Part shown: one piece after another, positions 48,603-58,053 of the stretch
Layout of the letters: each line of letters opens with the position of its first letter
How positions within the stretch are numbered: position 1 is the stretch's first letter
Source of the DNA: Erwinia persicina NBRC 102418
GTDB lineage: Bacteria > Pseudomonadota > Gammaproteobacteria > Enterobacterales > Enterobacteriaceae
NCBI RefSeq assembly: GCF_001571305.1
Contig: NZ_BCTN01000001.1
Coordinates: 620,001-684,000 of the forward strand
Reading direction: 5' to 3'
DNA length: 64,000 bases
Translations under genes and position numbers: made by a program
Notes under the pieces: model-generated
Database searches by the model: none
The model's input: only the letters and a program-made list of their open reading frames with translations
What the model was told of the DNA's origin: nothing

Positions 48603-49372
48603 CGGCTTCCTGCCTTATGTTACGAGCATGGCCTTCCGCTGGGGAGTCGCCGGGAGACTTGCTCTGGAGAAAAATCTTTCTTGTTCTGGAATATCAAACT
48701 GATGTTTTCTTCACTACCGTTACCGGTAAGCGTGTTTTTAACGGTCAGATTTTCTTTTGGGAATATTCGGAAAGCACAGGATCAAAGTTATTTTTATTCC
48801 TATTCACCTTTTGCACTCAGATAATGGTGCAGTTCCCTGGCCATGACTGAAATCTCCCGCCACCAGTAATTTCAGGGTGAGTTCAGTCTTCTTGCTTGCC
48901 CCCCGTATGCACATCGCGTTTTAGATTAACACCGGCCATTGGCACTTCATTCTGGAAACTATCAGCCATCTCACCCGCCTCAATGTATCGCTATGGATAC
49001 TTTTTAGACTCAGGGTGTTCACATGCGATAATAGAATAATGATCGACATAAAATCAAATTTACCGAGCTCTCACCAGAAACAAGAAAATTCTTAAGAATT
49101 TTACACTAAACGTTAATCATCACCCCCTAACACACCAGCGAATTAAACTATTGGCAATACAACAAACAAACATTTATATCGGGATAGTTAAAGAACACGG
49201 GAACATGTTAATAAATCGATTTTGAATTGATGAAAATCAATATTTGGCCACTAAAAGAAACACTTTTATGTCGAAGTTATGGCTGTAGGGTGAACGGTAA
49301 TATGAGAAGGGATGCAGGCGTCGATGCCGACGCTTAAGGAGAAAGGCCCCTCAACGTCAGGGGCCCTGTAAA
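48603..49372. other. A+T-rich gene-free region upstream of the T6SS operon
   Basis: About 770 bases without a convincing gene. It should contain the tssK promoter on the minus strand. A hairpin GGCCCCT/AGGGGCC (49345-49351 with 49359-49365) lies near its far end without a T run. In related loci tssB and tssC would precede tssK; no trace of them is visible. Confidence 0.5.
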
Positions 49373-49507
49373 TCAGCTCGCGGCGGCTATTGCGTGTGTC
49401 AAAGCATTAAGACGTTCGCCGATGCCTCTCTCTTTCAGCAACGGAAAGTGGTCAGCCTGTAACGTGACAGATTGTCGAAATGGCTCGCGGTCATATTCTT
49501 GCCTTTT
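49373..49507 (-). pseudogene. C-terminal remnant of an alpha/beta hydrolase-like gene
   Basis: A short open frame ends at TGA 49373-49375 and reads like the end of an alpha/beta hydrolase: VTLQADHFPLLKERGI has the catalytic-His context (DHFPLL) followed by the usual last helix. An in-frame stop at 49508 cuts it off from any start. Only the tail remains. Confidence 0.45.
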
Positions 49508-49602
49508 TCAGGCAGAGTTATCCATAAGGTAGTTTTTAGCTTACCCTGCCTGAGGCTTCGCAGCCGTCCTGTTAATTAATAAAAAAGGTTATCGGTGTGC
49601 TT

Positions 49603-50066
49603 TTACTTTAAAGCCTTTTTCAGTCGCGGTTGCTTGTGTTTTTCTTGCAGCGGAACTTTTGAAAGCCAGATGCCTGATACAATAATCACGACGGAGAGGA
49701 GCTGAATCCATAACATAGCATCAGGGTGACTCAGATTGTCTGTAATCACCCCCGAGATCATTTGCCCGCTGATGATCAACATCGCCGCTGAGTGGATCCC
49801 AGTCGCGGTAAAATATAGCTATTAACTGCGACAAATAGCGCACCCATGGCACCACCACTATACGCATACCAGGGTGCATTAAAATGGAATGATGTCATAT
49901 CATCGCGCTGAACAAACAAAATTAAACTCAGAAAAATAAAGCCGACAATATGATTCCATAAGGAAGCATAAAAGGCATTACGCTCCATGCTCAGGCGACC
50001 ATTCAGTGAGCGACTCAGGCTGATGCAAACACCATTCAGTAAGGAATTAATAATATAGGTTATCAT
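49603..50066 (-). pseudogene. DUF606/YdcZ-type DMT transporter, frameshifted
   Basis: The N-terminal part (ATG 50066) reads MITYIINSLLNGVCISLSRS through PRLG with the family's pattern of small helical segments. The C-terminal part continues in another frame with SAAMLIISGQMISGVITDNL and ends at TAA 49603-49605. Joining the frames gives about 154 residues, the normal length of a YdcZ-like protein. The break is at a GGATCC (about 49795-49800) and is explained by one missing base. Confidence 0.7.
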
Positions 50067-50108
50067 GAGATTACCTGTATTTTATAAGTCGTGCACTGCC
50101 GCATAGAA

Positions 50109-50450
50109 TTAATGCGACTGAACAAAAATCCAGCAGAGTAAAGCGGCATTTAATGACGCCAACCATCCCCTGAGATCGGCTATCAAACCGAAAACGATCT
50201 GCCCTGTCAGCATCAGTCCCAGCGTGCCGGCCAACTCCAGCGGACTGTTTACGGCGATCGCGGCCAGCAGAATCGTAAGCGCGCCGGGGATCCTCCCAGA
50301 TAACTCCATTTTGGCGGTGTTCCGGCTCCAGGCACCGCTTTCAAAGGACGGAGAGTGCGAAATCCTAGCATCAGCAGCGCCCAGGCGATGACTGCCCCGG
50401 TTCCATGAGCAAACCATGAGGCCTTCAGCGGCGAATTGATTTTCACACAC
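50109..50450 (-). pseudogene. Second DUF606/YdcZ-type DMT transporter, truncated and frameshifted
   Basis: The first part is readable as NSPLKASWFAHGTGAVIAWA to SYLGG in one frame. The second part continues as IPGALTILLAAIAVNSPLEL and ends WIFVQSH in another. The break is again at a GGATCC (about 50290). The expected first 20 or so residues and a start codon are not readable in frame. YdcZ-like genes often occur as adjacent pairs, as here. Confidence 0.65.
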
Positions 50451-50593
50451 TGATGTTGCCTGCCCTGATGCTCTGAAGAGGGAGATCGCGGTATTCTCAA
50501 AAGTCGTCCGCCGCCCTTCACCGAGCCAGTAGCCCTGATAATTGAGACATCCTCTCCCGCTCTCACGTCACTGACTCTCGCATTAACAGACAG

Positions 50594-50613
50594 AAAAGCC
50601 CGCTTGCGCGGGC
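50594..50613 (-). terminator. Terminator of the pectin lyase gene
   Basis: GCCCGC (50598-50603) pairs with GCGGGC (50608-50613) across TTGC; reading on the minus strand the stem is followed by TTTT. It lies just after the pnl stop. Confidence 0.8.
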
Positions 50614-50627
50614 CCGGGTAAAGGTAT

Positions 50628-51566
50628 TCAGCCGCCAAACACCAGCGTTGTTGACTTCGCTCCGGCATTAGCCGCCGCGAAGGTTTTCGCCTCACTGGCA
50701 GACTTCGCGCTGTAAGCGTAGTTGGACGACGCCGTCCACTGCGCTTTGGGTGACTTCTGGTTGGTAATAGCGGGTATGCTGCCCGTATCTGTAAAGGTGC
50801 CTGTCCCTTTATCATCCAGCATCCCTTTGTTCGCACTCCCCTCACCGAAATAGTTATTCTCCGAGAGGATATTGGCATTTTGCGCCAGGGTGAAGCCCAG
50901 CTGAAACTTGTTAATGTAGTTACTGTAAACGTGGAAATAGCCATAGCGCATCAGGCCGGGAGCCCGAACCTGCATATTTTCGAAGTAACTGTGGCAGATG
51001 GTCAGATGTGGGAAGCCGTTATAGGCCGCGTTGTTATCATCTGCAGGATGGCCAAGGATCAGGCCATATTTATGGTTGCCAAAGTAGCAGTGACTGATGG
51101 TTACGTAGTCGGCTTTATCTCCGACATACACCAGCTTATCCAGGCTGCCGTCGCCGTCGGACCAGCTATGGCCGACAAACGAGCAGTGATCGATCCAGTA
51201 TTTACTGCCGTAATTAAGGTAAAGCTGGATATCATCATTGTCTTTGATATTCACCGAGTGCTGGAAAATCAGGTTCTGTAAAATAATGTTCTGCGACGCA
51301 GTCGTGGCCCGGAAATGGATGTTGTTCAGCGTCCGGTTCTGGAAGGAACCCACGATGGTTTTATTCGCCCCCAGGCTGACTTTTGTCAGCGTGGCAGCGG
51401 TGATATTACTGTTAATCACCAGCACGCGCGCCGTGCTGTCGCCCGCATACTGGATAAGCTGGGCCAGAGAGTTAATTTCCACTACGGACCCGTTCCAGCC
51501 GCCCGTCACATTGGCCGCTTTGGCAAAACCGACGAGACCATTCAGCTTACTTGTTGGATATGTCAT
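50628..51566 (-). CDS. pnl: Pectin lyase (polysaccharide lyase family 1)
   Basis: This 312-residue protein resembles Pectobacterium carotovorum pectin lyase Pnl along its whole length: start TSKLNGLVGFAKAANVTGG, NIKDNDDIQLYLNYG, WIDHCSF, DGSLDKLVYVGDKADY, HPADDNN and VRAPGLMRYGYFHVY, where the first Arg is the catalytic base position. It cleaves methyl-esterified pectin by beta-elimination. No signal peptide is present, as in Pnl, so it would not be exported by Sec or Out in the usual way. In Pectobacterium pnl is DNA-damage inducible through RdgA/RdgB; whether that holds here is unknown. Confidence 0.88.
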   Translation of the reverse strand: MTYPTSKLNGLVGFAKAANVTGGWNGSVVEINSLAQLIQYAGDSTARVLVINSNITAATLTKVSLGANKTIVGSFQNRTLNNIHFRATTASQNIILQNLIFQHSVNIKDNDDIQLYLNYGSKYWIDHCSFVGHSWSDGDGSLDKLVYVGDKADYVTISHCYFGNHKYGLILGHPADDNNAAYNGFPHLTICHSYFENMQVRAPGLMRYGYFHVYSNYINKFQLGFTLAQNANILSENNYFGEGSANKGMLDDKGTGTFTDTGSIPAITNQKSPKAQWTASSNYAYSAKSASEAKTFAAANAGAKSTTLVFGG

Positions 51567-52315
51567 AAAAAGCCCTTATACGCATTGCGTTATGGTGTAA
51601 ACACCGTGATACGACATCCTGTCGACAGAGCCTTCCGCTATCAGTCTGTATGACTAATAACATCGGCTAACCCGCCAGTGACCGGGTATGGGCTAGTTAT
51701 ACGTCATCGAAAAACCCCCCGGCCAGTCAGTCCATTCCGCTGGTCGACTGGCAAACATAATGGCGTTTTTGACACGGGCTTTGTAAAGGCAGGCTGGTTA
51801 AATGTAACAGGATATATTACCCCATCAGCAATCCTTCTTATTTAAGAAGGGCCGATGGCAGTCGAAGGTTATGTTCACTTCATGAAGTTCCTTTCGGGGA
51901 GAAATAAGACAAATGTCTCAAAAACACCCTTTATCGGCATCTTTAATTCAAACTTTAGTTTGTTTTTTCAATGTTAAAAATAATACATAATTTAACTTTT
52001 AACTGTCGAAAGCCCTGAAGAAACACTCAAATAAAAACCTTAAATAACAACAATTTAAAATAAACAGCATGTTGTGCTTCTATTAATAAATATCATCTAT
52101 TTTGATCGTAGACAATCATCCATCTGAAACTATAATTCAACGCACTATCAAGAAGCTTTACTTATAGGCCGATAGTGAAACTCATTCGCAGAAATGAGTT
52201 ATATAACTGACACATGGAAACAATGATTTTTTTAGTTGTAAAACCCCAAGATAACTTTAATTCCATCACCCGTGGTTTGACTGAAAATCATATTGAACAT
52301 AAGTGAAATTTAAAA
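51567..52315. other. Long A+T-rich intergenic region between pnl and the chemoreceptor gene
   Basis: These 749 bases separate divergent genes and become strongly A+T-rich from about 51890. They should carry both promoters. A FliA-like promoter for the chemoreceptor is listed separately. No small gene or RNA stands out. Confidence 0.5.
52148..52175 (+). promoter_or_regulatory. Candidate FliA (sigma-28) promoter of the chemoreceptor gene
   Basis: GCCGATAG at 52168-52175 matches seven of eight bases of the sigma-28 -10 element. A weak -35 (TCAAGAAG, 52148-52155) stands 12 bases upstream. Chemoreceptor genes are usual FliA targets. Confidence 0.55.
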
Positions 52316-54259
52316 ATGAAAAGACTCCTTAACAACATTAACTTGCCTGCTAAATTTCTGCTTCTTGCACTTTTTGCATTGATGTTATTTGCTGTTCCTT
52401 CCTGGCTATTTATTCATGAAGGGAATCAGCAGATCAACGTGAAGGAATTAGAGTTACAGGGTATTCCCGTTGAAAAGGAGATGCTGAGCCTGCTTAATCT
52501 GATGCAGCGCCACCGGGCAGAAGCGGCCATTGCTATCGCGACCAATGATCCCGCCACGCCGAATCGTCTGGCACTGAAAGCCCGGATTGACCAGCTCAAT
52601 GCCGCCCTTCTCACCACACTAAGTGCCACCAGTCATAATGATGCGCTGCTGCAACGTTTCAACGCGCTGACCGCCGAGTGGGAGCAGCTGCAGCGCGATA
52701 TTGACAGCCGCAATCTGACGCTGGCTACCAGCCTGAATCGTCACGCAGAGGTGATCCGCTCGGCGCTGGATCTGAATGTTGACGTGCTCGATTTTTACAG
52801 CCTGTCGCTGGATGCCGATTTAAATACCTATCAGTTCATTATCAGCTCCTTCAGCCGCCTGCCTGACTTAACGGAAACGCTGGGTCAGATCCGTGCCCGT
52901 GGTACGTCGCTTCTGGCAAAAAAAGACGGGATCGAGGACAGCGATTACGCTCGTATGGAGTTTCAGATCCGCAACGGGCGAAATGCCCTGCGGTTGTATA
53001 ATGCGAATCTGATGAAGTCATTAGAGACAGATGAAGAGGTCCGCGCGAAATTCGGTGGTAAAGGGGAAGCGGCGCTGAAGCAGGCCAGCGAAGCCTTAAA
53101 AATTGCTGAAGATGTATTTGTAAACCGGACCAAAACCGATCTCAAGCCAGCGGAGTTTGTCGCCCTCTTCACCCAGGCAATCAATCAGTACAACACCTTT
53201 GGTCTTGAAGCGAGTGACGAAATCAGCCGGATGTTGTCAGAGCAAATCCGCACGCATCGCCTCGCGCAGGTCGAGTTACTCGGCGTACTGGCCGTGCTGG
53301 CTCTGTTTGTGGTGATCCTCGGCGTGTATATCATCCGCTCCATCACCGGCCCCGTCAGCGATGCCGCGAAGGTTGCCCGGGATGTGGCCTCCGGCGATTT
53401 AACCTCCCGCCTGGCCGTCACGGGCAACAACGAAATGGCCGGACTGATTGGATCGCTGATGCAGATGCGTGAGCGCCTTTCACTGCTGGTGGCAGACATT
53501 AAAGACAACGCCACGACGATTGCCACTTCTTCGGAAGAGATTGCCCAGGGTAATGGCGACCTGTCTGCGCGGACGGAAGAGCAGGCGGCTTCGCTGGCAC
53601 AGACCGCCGCCAGCATGGAGGAACTCTCTTCCATCATTCTGCAAAATGCGGATAACACACGCTATGCCGCCGGTATGGCAAGCTCCGCTACAGATGCCGC
53701 TCTGCTGGGGGGGGAAGCGATGGAGTCTGTCCTGCAGTCGATGCAGAAAATCAGCGCCAGCGCCGGGCAGATTGAAGAGATCATCAGCGTTATTGACAGC
53801 ATCGCCTTCCAGACCAATATCCTGGCGCTGAATGCTGCCGTTGAGGCGGCCAGAGCCGGAGAACACGGCAAAGGATTCGCCGTTGTAGCCGCCGAGGTCA
53901 GAGCGCTGGCCCAGCGTTCCGCAACCGCGGCTAAAGAGATTAAGCAGTTAATCGGGGTGTCGGTGGATAATGCCCGTCAGGGGATCGCCATGGCGCAGGA
54001 TGCAGGGGATAAAGTGAAGCAAAGCGTAGGGGCCATTGAGCAGACCGCGCAGCTGGTGAACGAAATCTCCGCCTCGTCTCAGGAACAGAGCGCGGGTATT
54101 TCGCAAATCAACATTGCGGTCAACCAGATGGACCAGGTGACCCAGCAGAATGCAGTGCTGGTAGAGCAGTCCGCCTCGTCAGCGGATGAACTGGCCGCGC
54201 GAGCCATTCAGCTGCGGGAGCTGGTTGCCGTATTCCGCACCGCGCAGGCCACCCATTAA
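52316..54259 (+). CDS. Methyl-accepting chemotaxis protein
   Basis: This 647-residue receptor has membrane segments at about residues 13-33 and 318-340 flanking a helical periplasmic sensor domain of about 285 residues. HAMP follows (about 340-395), then the signalling domain with the hairpin tip [20 protein letters not shown]. The sensor domain is longer than in Tar or Tsr and its ligand is unknown. The C-terminus (VFRTAQATH) lacks the NWETF-type pentapeptide that recruits CheR and CheB, so adaptation would depend on other receptors. A divergent pectin lyase gene makes a plant-derived ligand plausible but unproven. Confidence 0.93.
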   Translation: MKRLLNNINLPAKFLLLALFALMLFAVPSWLFIHEGNQQINVKELELQGIPVEKEMLSLLNLMQRHRAEAAIAIATNDPATPNRLALKARIDQLNAALLTTLSATSHNDALLQRFNALTAEWEQLQRDIDSRNLTLATSLNRHAEVIRSALDLNVDVLDFYSLSLDADLNTYQFIISSFSRLPDLTETLGQIRARGTSLLAKKDGIEDSDYARMEFQIRNGRNALRLYNANLMKSLETDEEVRAKFGGKGEAALKQASEALKIAEDVFVNRTKTDLKPAEFVALFTQAINQYNTFGLEASDEISRMLSEQIRTHRLAQVELLGVLAVLALFVVILGVYIIRSITGPVSDAAKVARDVASGDLTSRLAVTGNNEMAGLIGSLMQMRERLSLLVADIKDNATTIATSSEEIAQGNGDLSARTEEQAASLAQTAASMEELSSIILQNADNTRYAAGMASSATDAALLGGEAMESVLQSMQKISASAGQIEEIISVIDSIAFQTNILALNAAVEAARAGEHGKGFAVVAAEVRALAQRSATAAKEIKQLIGVSVDNARQGIAMAQDAGDKVKQSVGAIEQTAQLVNEISASSQEQSAGISQINIAVNQMDQVTQQNAVLVEQSASSADELAARAIQLRELVAVFRTAQATH

Positions 54260-54283
54260 ACCGACTGACCGTGAATAAACCAT

Positions 54284-54316
54284 CCGGTGTCGCCGCAGGG
54301 CGCACCGGTTTTTTTA
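54284..54316 (+). terminator. Terminator of the chemoreceptor gene
   Basis: CCGGTG (54284-54289) pairs with CACCGG (54303-54308); the stem continues inward as CGCC/GGCG with one bulged T. Seven to nine T follow. It overlaps the end of the convergent ybdG gene. Confidence 0.85.
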
Positions 54317-55561
54317 TTCAGAGCTCACCGTTCCGGCAATCGCCCGCACGTCACTGCCGGTCGGTGCCTGATGAATACGCAGACCGAACTCGCCGATTAC
54401 CGCAAAGATGTGGTCAAAAATATCCGCCTGAATGCTCTCATATTCCAGCCAGACCACCGTATTGGTAAAACAATAGATCTCTACCGGTAAGCCTTCGGGG
54501 CCCGGCGCAAGCTGACGCACCATCAGCGTCATATCCTGGCGAATCGACGGATGCTGGCGCAGATACTCGGTCAGATAGGCGCGGAAAGTGCCGACGTTGG
54601 TCATTCTGCGCTGATTGAGCACTGACGCCTCCGCCCCCTCTTTCCCGTTCCAGCTGGCAATCTCTTCCTGACGTGACGCCATATAGGGCTTCAGCAGCCG
54701 CGCCTGCATCAGGTTATTCACCTCATCCGTCGAGAGAAAACGAATGCTGGTGCTGTCGATGTTAATGCAGCGCTTAATGCGACGCCCACCGGAGGCCGAC
54801 ATGCCGCTCCAGTTTTTAAACGCATCCGACACCAGGGCGTAGGTCGGAATGGTGGTAATGGTGTTATCCCAGTTGCGCACCTTAACCGTGGTCAGGCCGA
54901 TATCGGTCACCGCGCCGTCGGCACCGTATTTAGGCATCTCCAGCCAGTCCCCGAGCTTCAGCATACTGTTGGCTGAGAGCTGGATGCCGGCCACCAGCCC
55001 TAAGATCGGGTCTTTAAACACCAGCATCAGCACGGCAGCCATGGCCCCCAGCCCGCTAATCAGGATCGCCGGTGATTTACCAATCAGCAGGGAGATCATC
55101 ATGATGCCAATCACGATGGCACTCAGCAGCTTCACGCCCTGGAAGATCCCTTTCAGCGGGAACTGTGCGGCAAAGGCAAAGCGGTGGGACAGGCCAGAAA
55201 TCACATCCAGCAGCGAGAAGAATGACATCAGGGCATAGAGCATGACCCACAGCTGCGCGCAGGTGGTGACGATCAGTAGTGCATCACTGTCTTTTTGCAG
55301 CCACAGCAGCGCCTGAATATTAACGATCATCCCCTGCACGGTGAAGGCGAGGCGGTGGAAAAGCTTGTTGCCGGTAATGATGTGCAGCCACAGATGGCTG
55401 CTGCTGTTGGCCCGCCGTTCAAAAGCGCGCAGGACGATGCGGTGCAGAATAAAGTGAACGATTAATGCTGTGAGAAAGATAATGCCAAAAATGATAATCA
55501 GCGAGGTGGTGTGATCAGGATTTATTCCATATTGCTTCAGAATCGCGGTCAACTGCGGCAT
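54314..55561 (-). CDS. ybdG: Miniconductance mechanosensitive channel MscM (YbdG)
   Basis: This 415-residue protein has the length of E. coli YbdG. It has about five membrane segments and an MscS-type pore and beta domain ([23 protein letters not shown], then [20 protein letters not shown]). It opens on mild hypo-osmotic shock. Its end overlaps the chemoreceptor terminator but no coding sequence. Confidence 0.9.
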   Translation of the reverse strand: MPQLTAILKQYGINPDHTTSLIIIFGIIFLTALIVHFILHRIVLRAFERRANSSSHLWLHIITGNKLFHRLAFTVQGMIVNIQALLWLQKDSDALLIVTTCAQLWVMLYALMSFFSLLDVISGLSHRFAFAAQFPLKGIFQGVKLLSAIVIGIMMISLLIGKSPAILISGLGAMAAVLMLVFKDPILGLVAGIQLSANSMLKLGDWLEMPKYGADGAVTDIGLTTVKVRNWDNTITTIPTYALVSDAFKNWSGMSASGGRRIKRCINIDSTSIRFLSTDEVNNLMQARLLKPYMASRQEEIASWNGKEGAEASVLNQRRMTNVGTFRAYLTEYLRQHPSIRQDMTLMVRQLAPGPEGLPVEIYCFTNTVVWLEYESIQADIFDHIFAVIGEFGLRIHQAPTGSDVRAIAGTVSSE

Positions 55562-55771
55562 AAAGCCTCCTTTTTAAAGCGAGGCGCGATCATGCCCTGT
55601 GGCGAAGGCAGGTTCAAGCCTTACTGGTAACAGTCTCTTGCCGATGTGTCCCGAAGGCGATATGTCCAGGCGCCTAATCGCCGCGAAAAACAGCGATATT
55701 CAACGGATTGATTCCGCGCGCAGGCGGGTAATCTGGCAGTATTATTGTTGACTGCTGTACCGGAGCATCCC

Positions 55772-55981
55772 ATGCCAGATAAAGACGCCGTTGTTGAACG
55801 CCTCTCCCTTGAGGTTCTTGCCCTGAGAAATATTGTGCAGATGCTGATCGCTTACGGCAATGTGCCGACGGGCGGCAAACTGAATAAGTACCTGGAGAAA
55901 ATTGCGGAAGAGGTGGAGCATCGCGACGGGCGCGAAGCAAACAAAGCCATTGCAGATGTGATCCGCGGTTATATTCGCTAG
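55772..55981 (+). CDS. Small protein of unknown function
   Basis: This 69-residue, largely helical, charged protein begins MPDKDAVVERLSLEVLALRN. GGAG lies 7-10 bases before the ATG, which supports this start over an upstream TTG at 55745. No membrane segment or signal peptide. I do not recognise the family. The amphipathic heptad-like Leu spacing suggests a coiled coil. Confidence 0.65.
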   Translation: MPDKDAVVERLSLEVLALRNIVQMLIAYGNVPTGGKLNKYLEKIAEEVEHRDGREANKAIADVIRGYIR

Positions 55982-55992
55982 CCCCAGAATGA

Positions 55993-56021
55993 TGCCACCC
56001 GCCTGAGATTTCCGGGTGGCA
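55993..56021. terminator. Hairpin after the small unknown gene
   Basis: TGCCACCCG (55993-56001) pairs perfectly with CGGGTGGCA (56013-56021). No T run follows, so terminator function is uncertain. Confidence 0.4.
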
Positions 56022-56028
56022 CCAGCGG

Positions 56029-56190
56029 TTACACGACGTTGAAGACCGAGATAGCTTTCGCCAGCTGTGACGCTTCAGCATGCAGGGCGTGGGTATTTCC
56101 GCCGTCTGATGTACCAGCGCCAGGTTTTGCTGAATGCTACGCTCCATCTGTGAAACGGCCAGCGTTAGTTCAGCCATCGCCCTGCTCCCG
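56029..56190 (-). pseudogene. 3'-terminal remnant of a chemoreceptor gene
   Basis: One frame reads SRAMAELTLAVSQMERSIQQ then NLALVHQTAE, the conserved end of a chemoreceptor signalling domain. A second frame completes it as LHAEASQLAKAISVFNVV and stops at TAA 56029-56031. The frames are joined by a shift near 56090. Everything upstream of about 56190 is missing, so this is a degraded tail, from a receptor with an ending different from that of the intact gene at 52316. Confidence 0.75.
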
Positions 56191-56482
56191 CCTCCACTTT
56201 CAGCTGGTTTTTAACCGCGCCTTCCCGCAGACATCCGCCGCCTTATACCGCCGCCGCAAGGGTCGTTCAAAACGTCAACCCCGCTTAATAAATTGATATA
56301 TATCAATAAATAAACTCACACTCTACGATCCTCTTCGCGTCTGCCAGCGGTCATTCATGTCGCCCCAGAGGCATTTCATTCCCTGGTCAGGGCAGTTCAT
56401 GCCCTTTTTCCCCGCAGTAATGAAGCCCGGCTCTACTATTGGCCTAATTCAAGATCCTTAGTATTTCCACCGGGAGATTTCC
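56191..56482. other. Region upstream of yhjX
   Basis: No gene is recognisable here. It holds the YpdB/PyrR-like operator and must contain the yhjX promoter between the operator and the start codon. Confidence 0.6.
56370..56400 (+). promoter_or_regulatory. YpdB/PyrR operator of yhjX
   Basis: GGCATTTCAT at 56370-56379 and GGCAGTTCAT at 56391-56400 are direct repeats separated by 11 bases. This is the tandem motif and spacing described for the pyruvate-responsive regulator YpdB (PyrR) at E. coli yhjX; only one base differs in the second repeat. It lies 82 bases before the start codon. Confidence 0.88.
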
Positions 56483-57709
56483 ATGAACGCATCAACCGCA
56501 GGTCACAGCGTTAACCGCACCCGCTGGTTAACCCTGATCGGTACAATCATCACGCAGTTTGCGCTGGGTTCGGTCTATACCTGGAGCCTGTTTAACGGGC
56601 AGCTTTCTGACAAGCTGGATACCACCATCAGCCAGGTCGCTTTTTCATTCGGATTGCTGAGTCTTGGCCTGGCGGTTGCTTCATCCGTGGCTGGGAAACT
56701 GCAGGAACGTTTTGGTGTACGCAACGTCACCATCGCCGCCGGACTGTTGATGGCGGTGGGCCTGATGATGACCTCCCAGGCGGATAACCTGTTTATGCTT
56801 TATCTGAGCGCTGGCGTACTGGTCGGGCTGGCTGATGGGGCGGGTTACCTGATGACCTTATCCAACTGTGTAAAATGGTTCCCCGAGCGCAAAGGGATGA
56901 TTTCCGCCTGTGCGATTGGTGCCTATGGCCTTGGCAGCCTGGGCTTTAAGTTTATCTGTAGCTACCTGTTAAGCGTCTACAGCCTGGAAACCACCTTTAT
57001 GATCTGGGGGGGACTGGCGATGAGCATGATTATCTTCGGCGCACTGCTGATGAAAGATGCGCCGGCGCAGCAGGGAACCAGCAGTCAAAGCAGCCAGAAG
57101 AGTGGCGATTACTCGCTGGCGGAATCTATGCGCCTGCCGCAGTACTGGATGCTGGCGCTGATGTTCCTGACGGCGTGTATGAGCGGTCTCTACGTGATTG
57201 GCGTAGCAAAAGACATCGGTGAGAATATGGTTCACCTGAGCGCACAGACCGCAGCCAATGCGGTGACCATTATTGCCATTGCTAACCTGAGCGGTCGTCT
57301 GATTCTGGGCGTGCTGTCTGACAAAGTCGCCCGTATCCGGGTGATTACCCTGGCGCAGATTGTCTCCCTGGCCGGAATGAGCATTCTGCTGTTCAGCTAT
57401 ATGAATGAAGGCAGCTTCTTTATTGCCATCGCCTGCGTGGCCTTCAGCTTCGGCGGCACCATCACCGTTTATCCGTCGCTGGTCAGTGACTTCTTTGGCC
57501 TCAATAACCTGACGAAAAACTACGGAGTGATTTATCTTGGATTCGGTATCGGCAGCGTGATGGGGTCGCTGATTGCTTCCCTGTTCGGCGGCTTCACCGT
57601 GACCTTTAGCCTGATTATGGCCCTGCTGGTTATCTCTCTGCTGATGTCAGCCACCATCCGTATGCCGCACAGAGCCGAAGAAGTGAAAAAAGCGTTGCAG
57701 CACGCCTGA
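56483..57709 (+). CDS. yhjX: Pyruvate-responsive MFS transporter YhjX
   Basis: This 408-residue transporter has 12 membrane segments and follows E. coli YhjX closely (RTRWLTLIGTIITQFALGSV near the start and LTACMSGLYVIGVAKDI in the middle). It belongs to the oxalate/formate-type MFS group. YhjX is the target of the YpdA/YpdB system that senses extracellular pyruvate; its substrate is not firmly known. The upstream operator supports the same control here. Confidence 0.93.
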   Translation: MNASTAGHSVNRTRWLTLIGTIITQFALGSVYTWSLFNGQLSDKLDTTISQVAFSFGLLSLGLAVASSVAGKLQERFGVRNVTIAAGLLMAVGLMMTSQADNLFMLYLSAGVLVGLADGAGYLMTLSNCVKWFPERKGMISACAIGAYGLGSLGFKFICSYLLSVYSLETTFMIWGGLAMSMIIFGALLMKDAPAQQGTSSQSSQKSGDYSLAESMRLPQYWMLALMFLTACMSGLYVIGVAKDIGENMVHLSAQTAANAVTIIAIANLSGRLILGVLSDKVARIRVITLAQIVSLAGMSILLFSYMNEGSFFIAIACVAFSFGGTITVYPSLVSDFFGLNNLTKNYGVIYLGFGIGSVMGSLIASLFGGFTVTFSLIMALLVISLLMSATIRMPHRAEEVKKALQHA

Positions 57710-57725
57710 TAATACGGCACAACGC

Positions 57726-57758
57726 ATCCCCCCGCAGGACGCGGATCCTGCGGGGGAT
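57726..57758. terminator. Strong hairpin after yhjX
   Basis: ATCCCCCCGCAGGA (57726-57739) pairs with TCCTGCGGGGGAT (57746-57758) across a six-base loop, with one unpaired C. No T run follows. Probable transcription barrier for yhjX. Confidence 0.5.
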
Positions 57759-58053
57759 TGGCTCACACCTCATCCCCCACAGAGTCACTTCACACCTTAA
57801 ATGGCCACCGCATCTGCAAGATATTCTCTGGCCTTGAAAACCACTTTATGAGCCCCCACTTCTGATTTAAGATGATTCTCATCAACGATGTTAGTTTTTC
57901 ATCATTATCTTATTTAATTAAAATCTGCAGGGTTTGAATATTTGCAAACGGAATTATTTTGAAATATTTTTTCTAATAACTCTACATTCACGGCATCATT
58001 CCTCCACTTTTCTTGCGTAACGTTGTAGTCATAGAAAAGGGCAGGAGAGAAAG

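Noticed and set aside
49345-49365. GGCCCCT/AGGGGCC hairpin as a true terminator
   Set aside because: The stem is good but no T run follows on either strand.
55674-56177. 167-codon minus-strand frame taken as a gene
   Set aside because: Only its first 30 or so codons resemble a protein, the chemoreceptor tail; the rest is frameshifted noise opposite a better-supported small gene.
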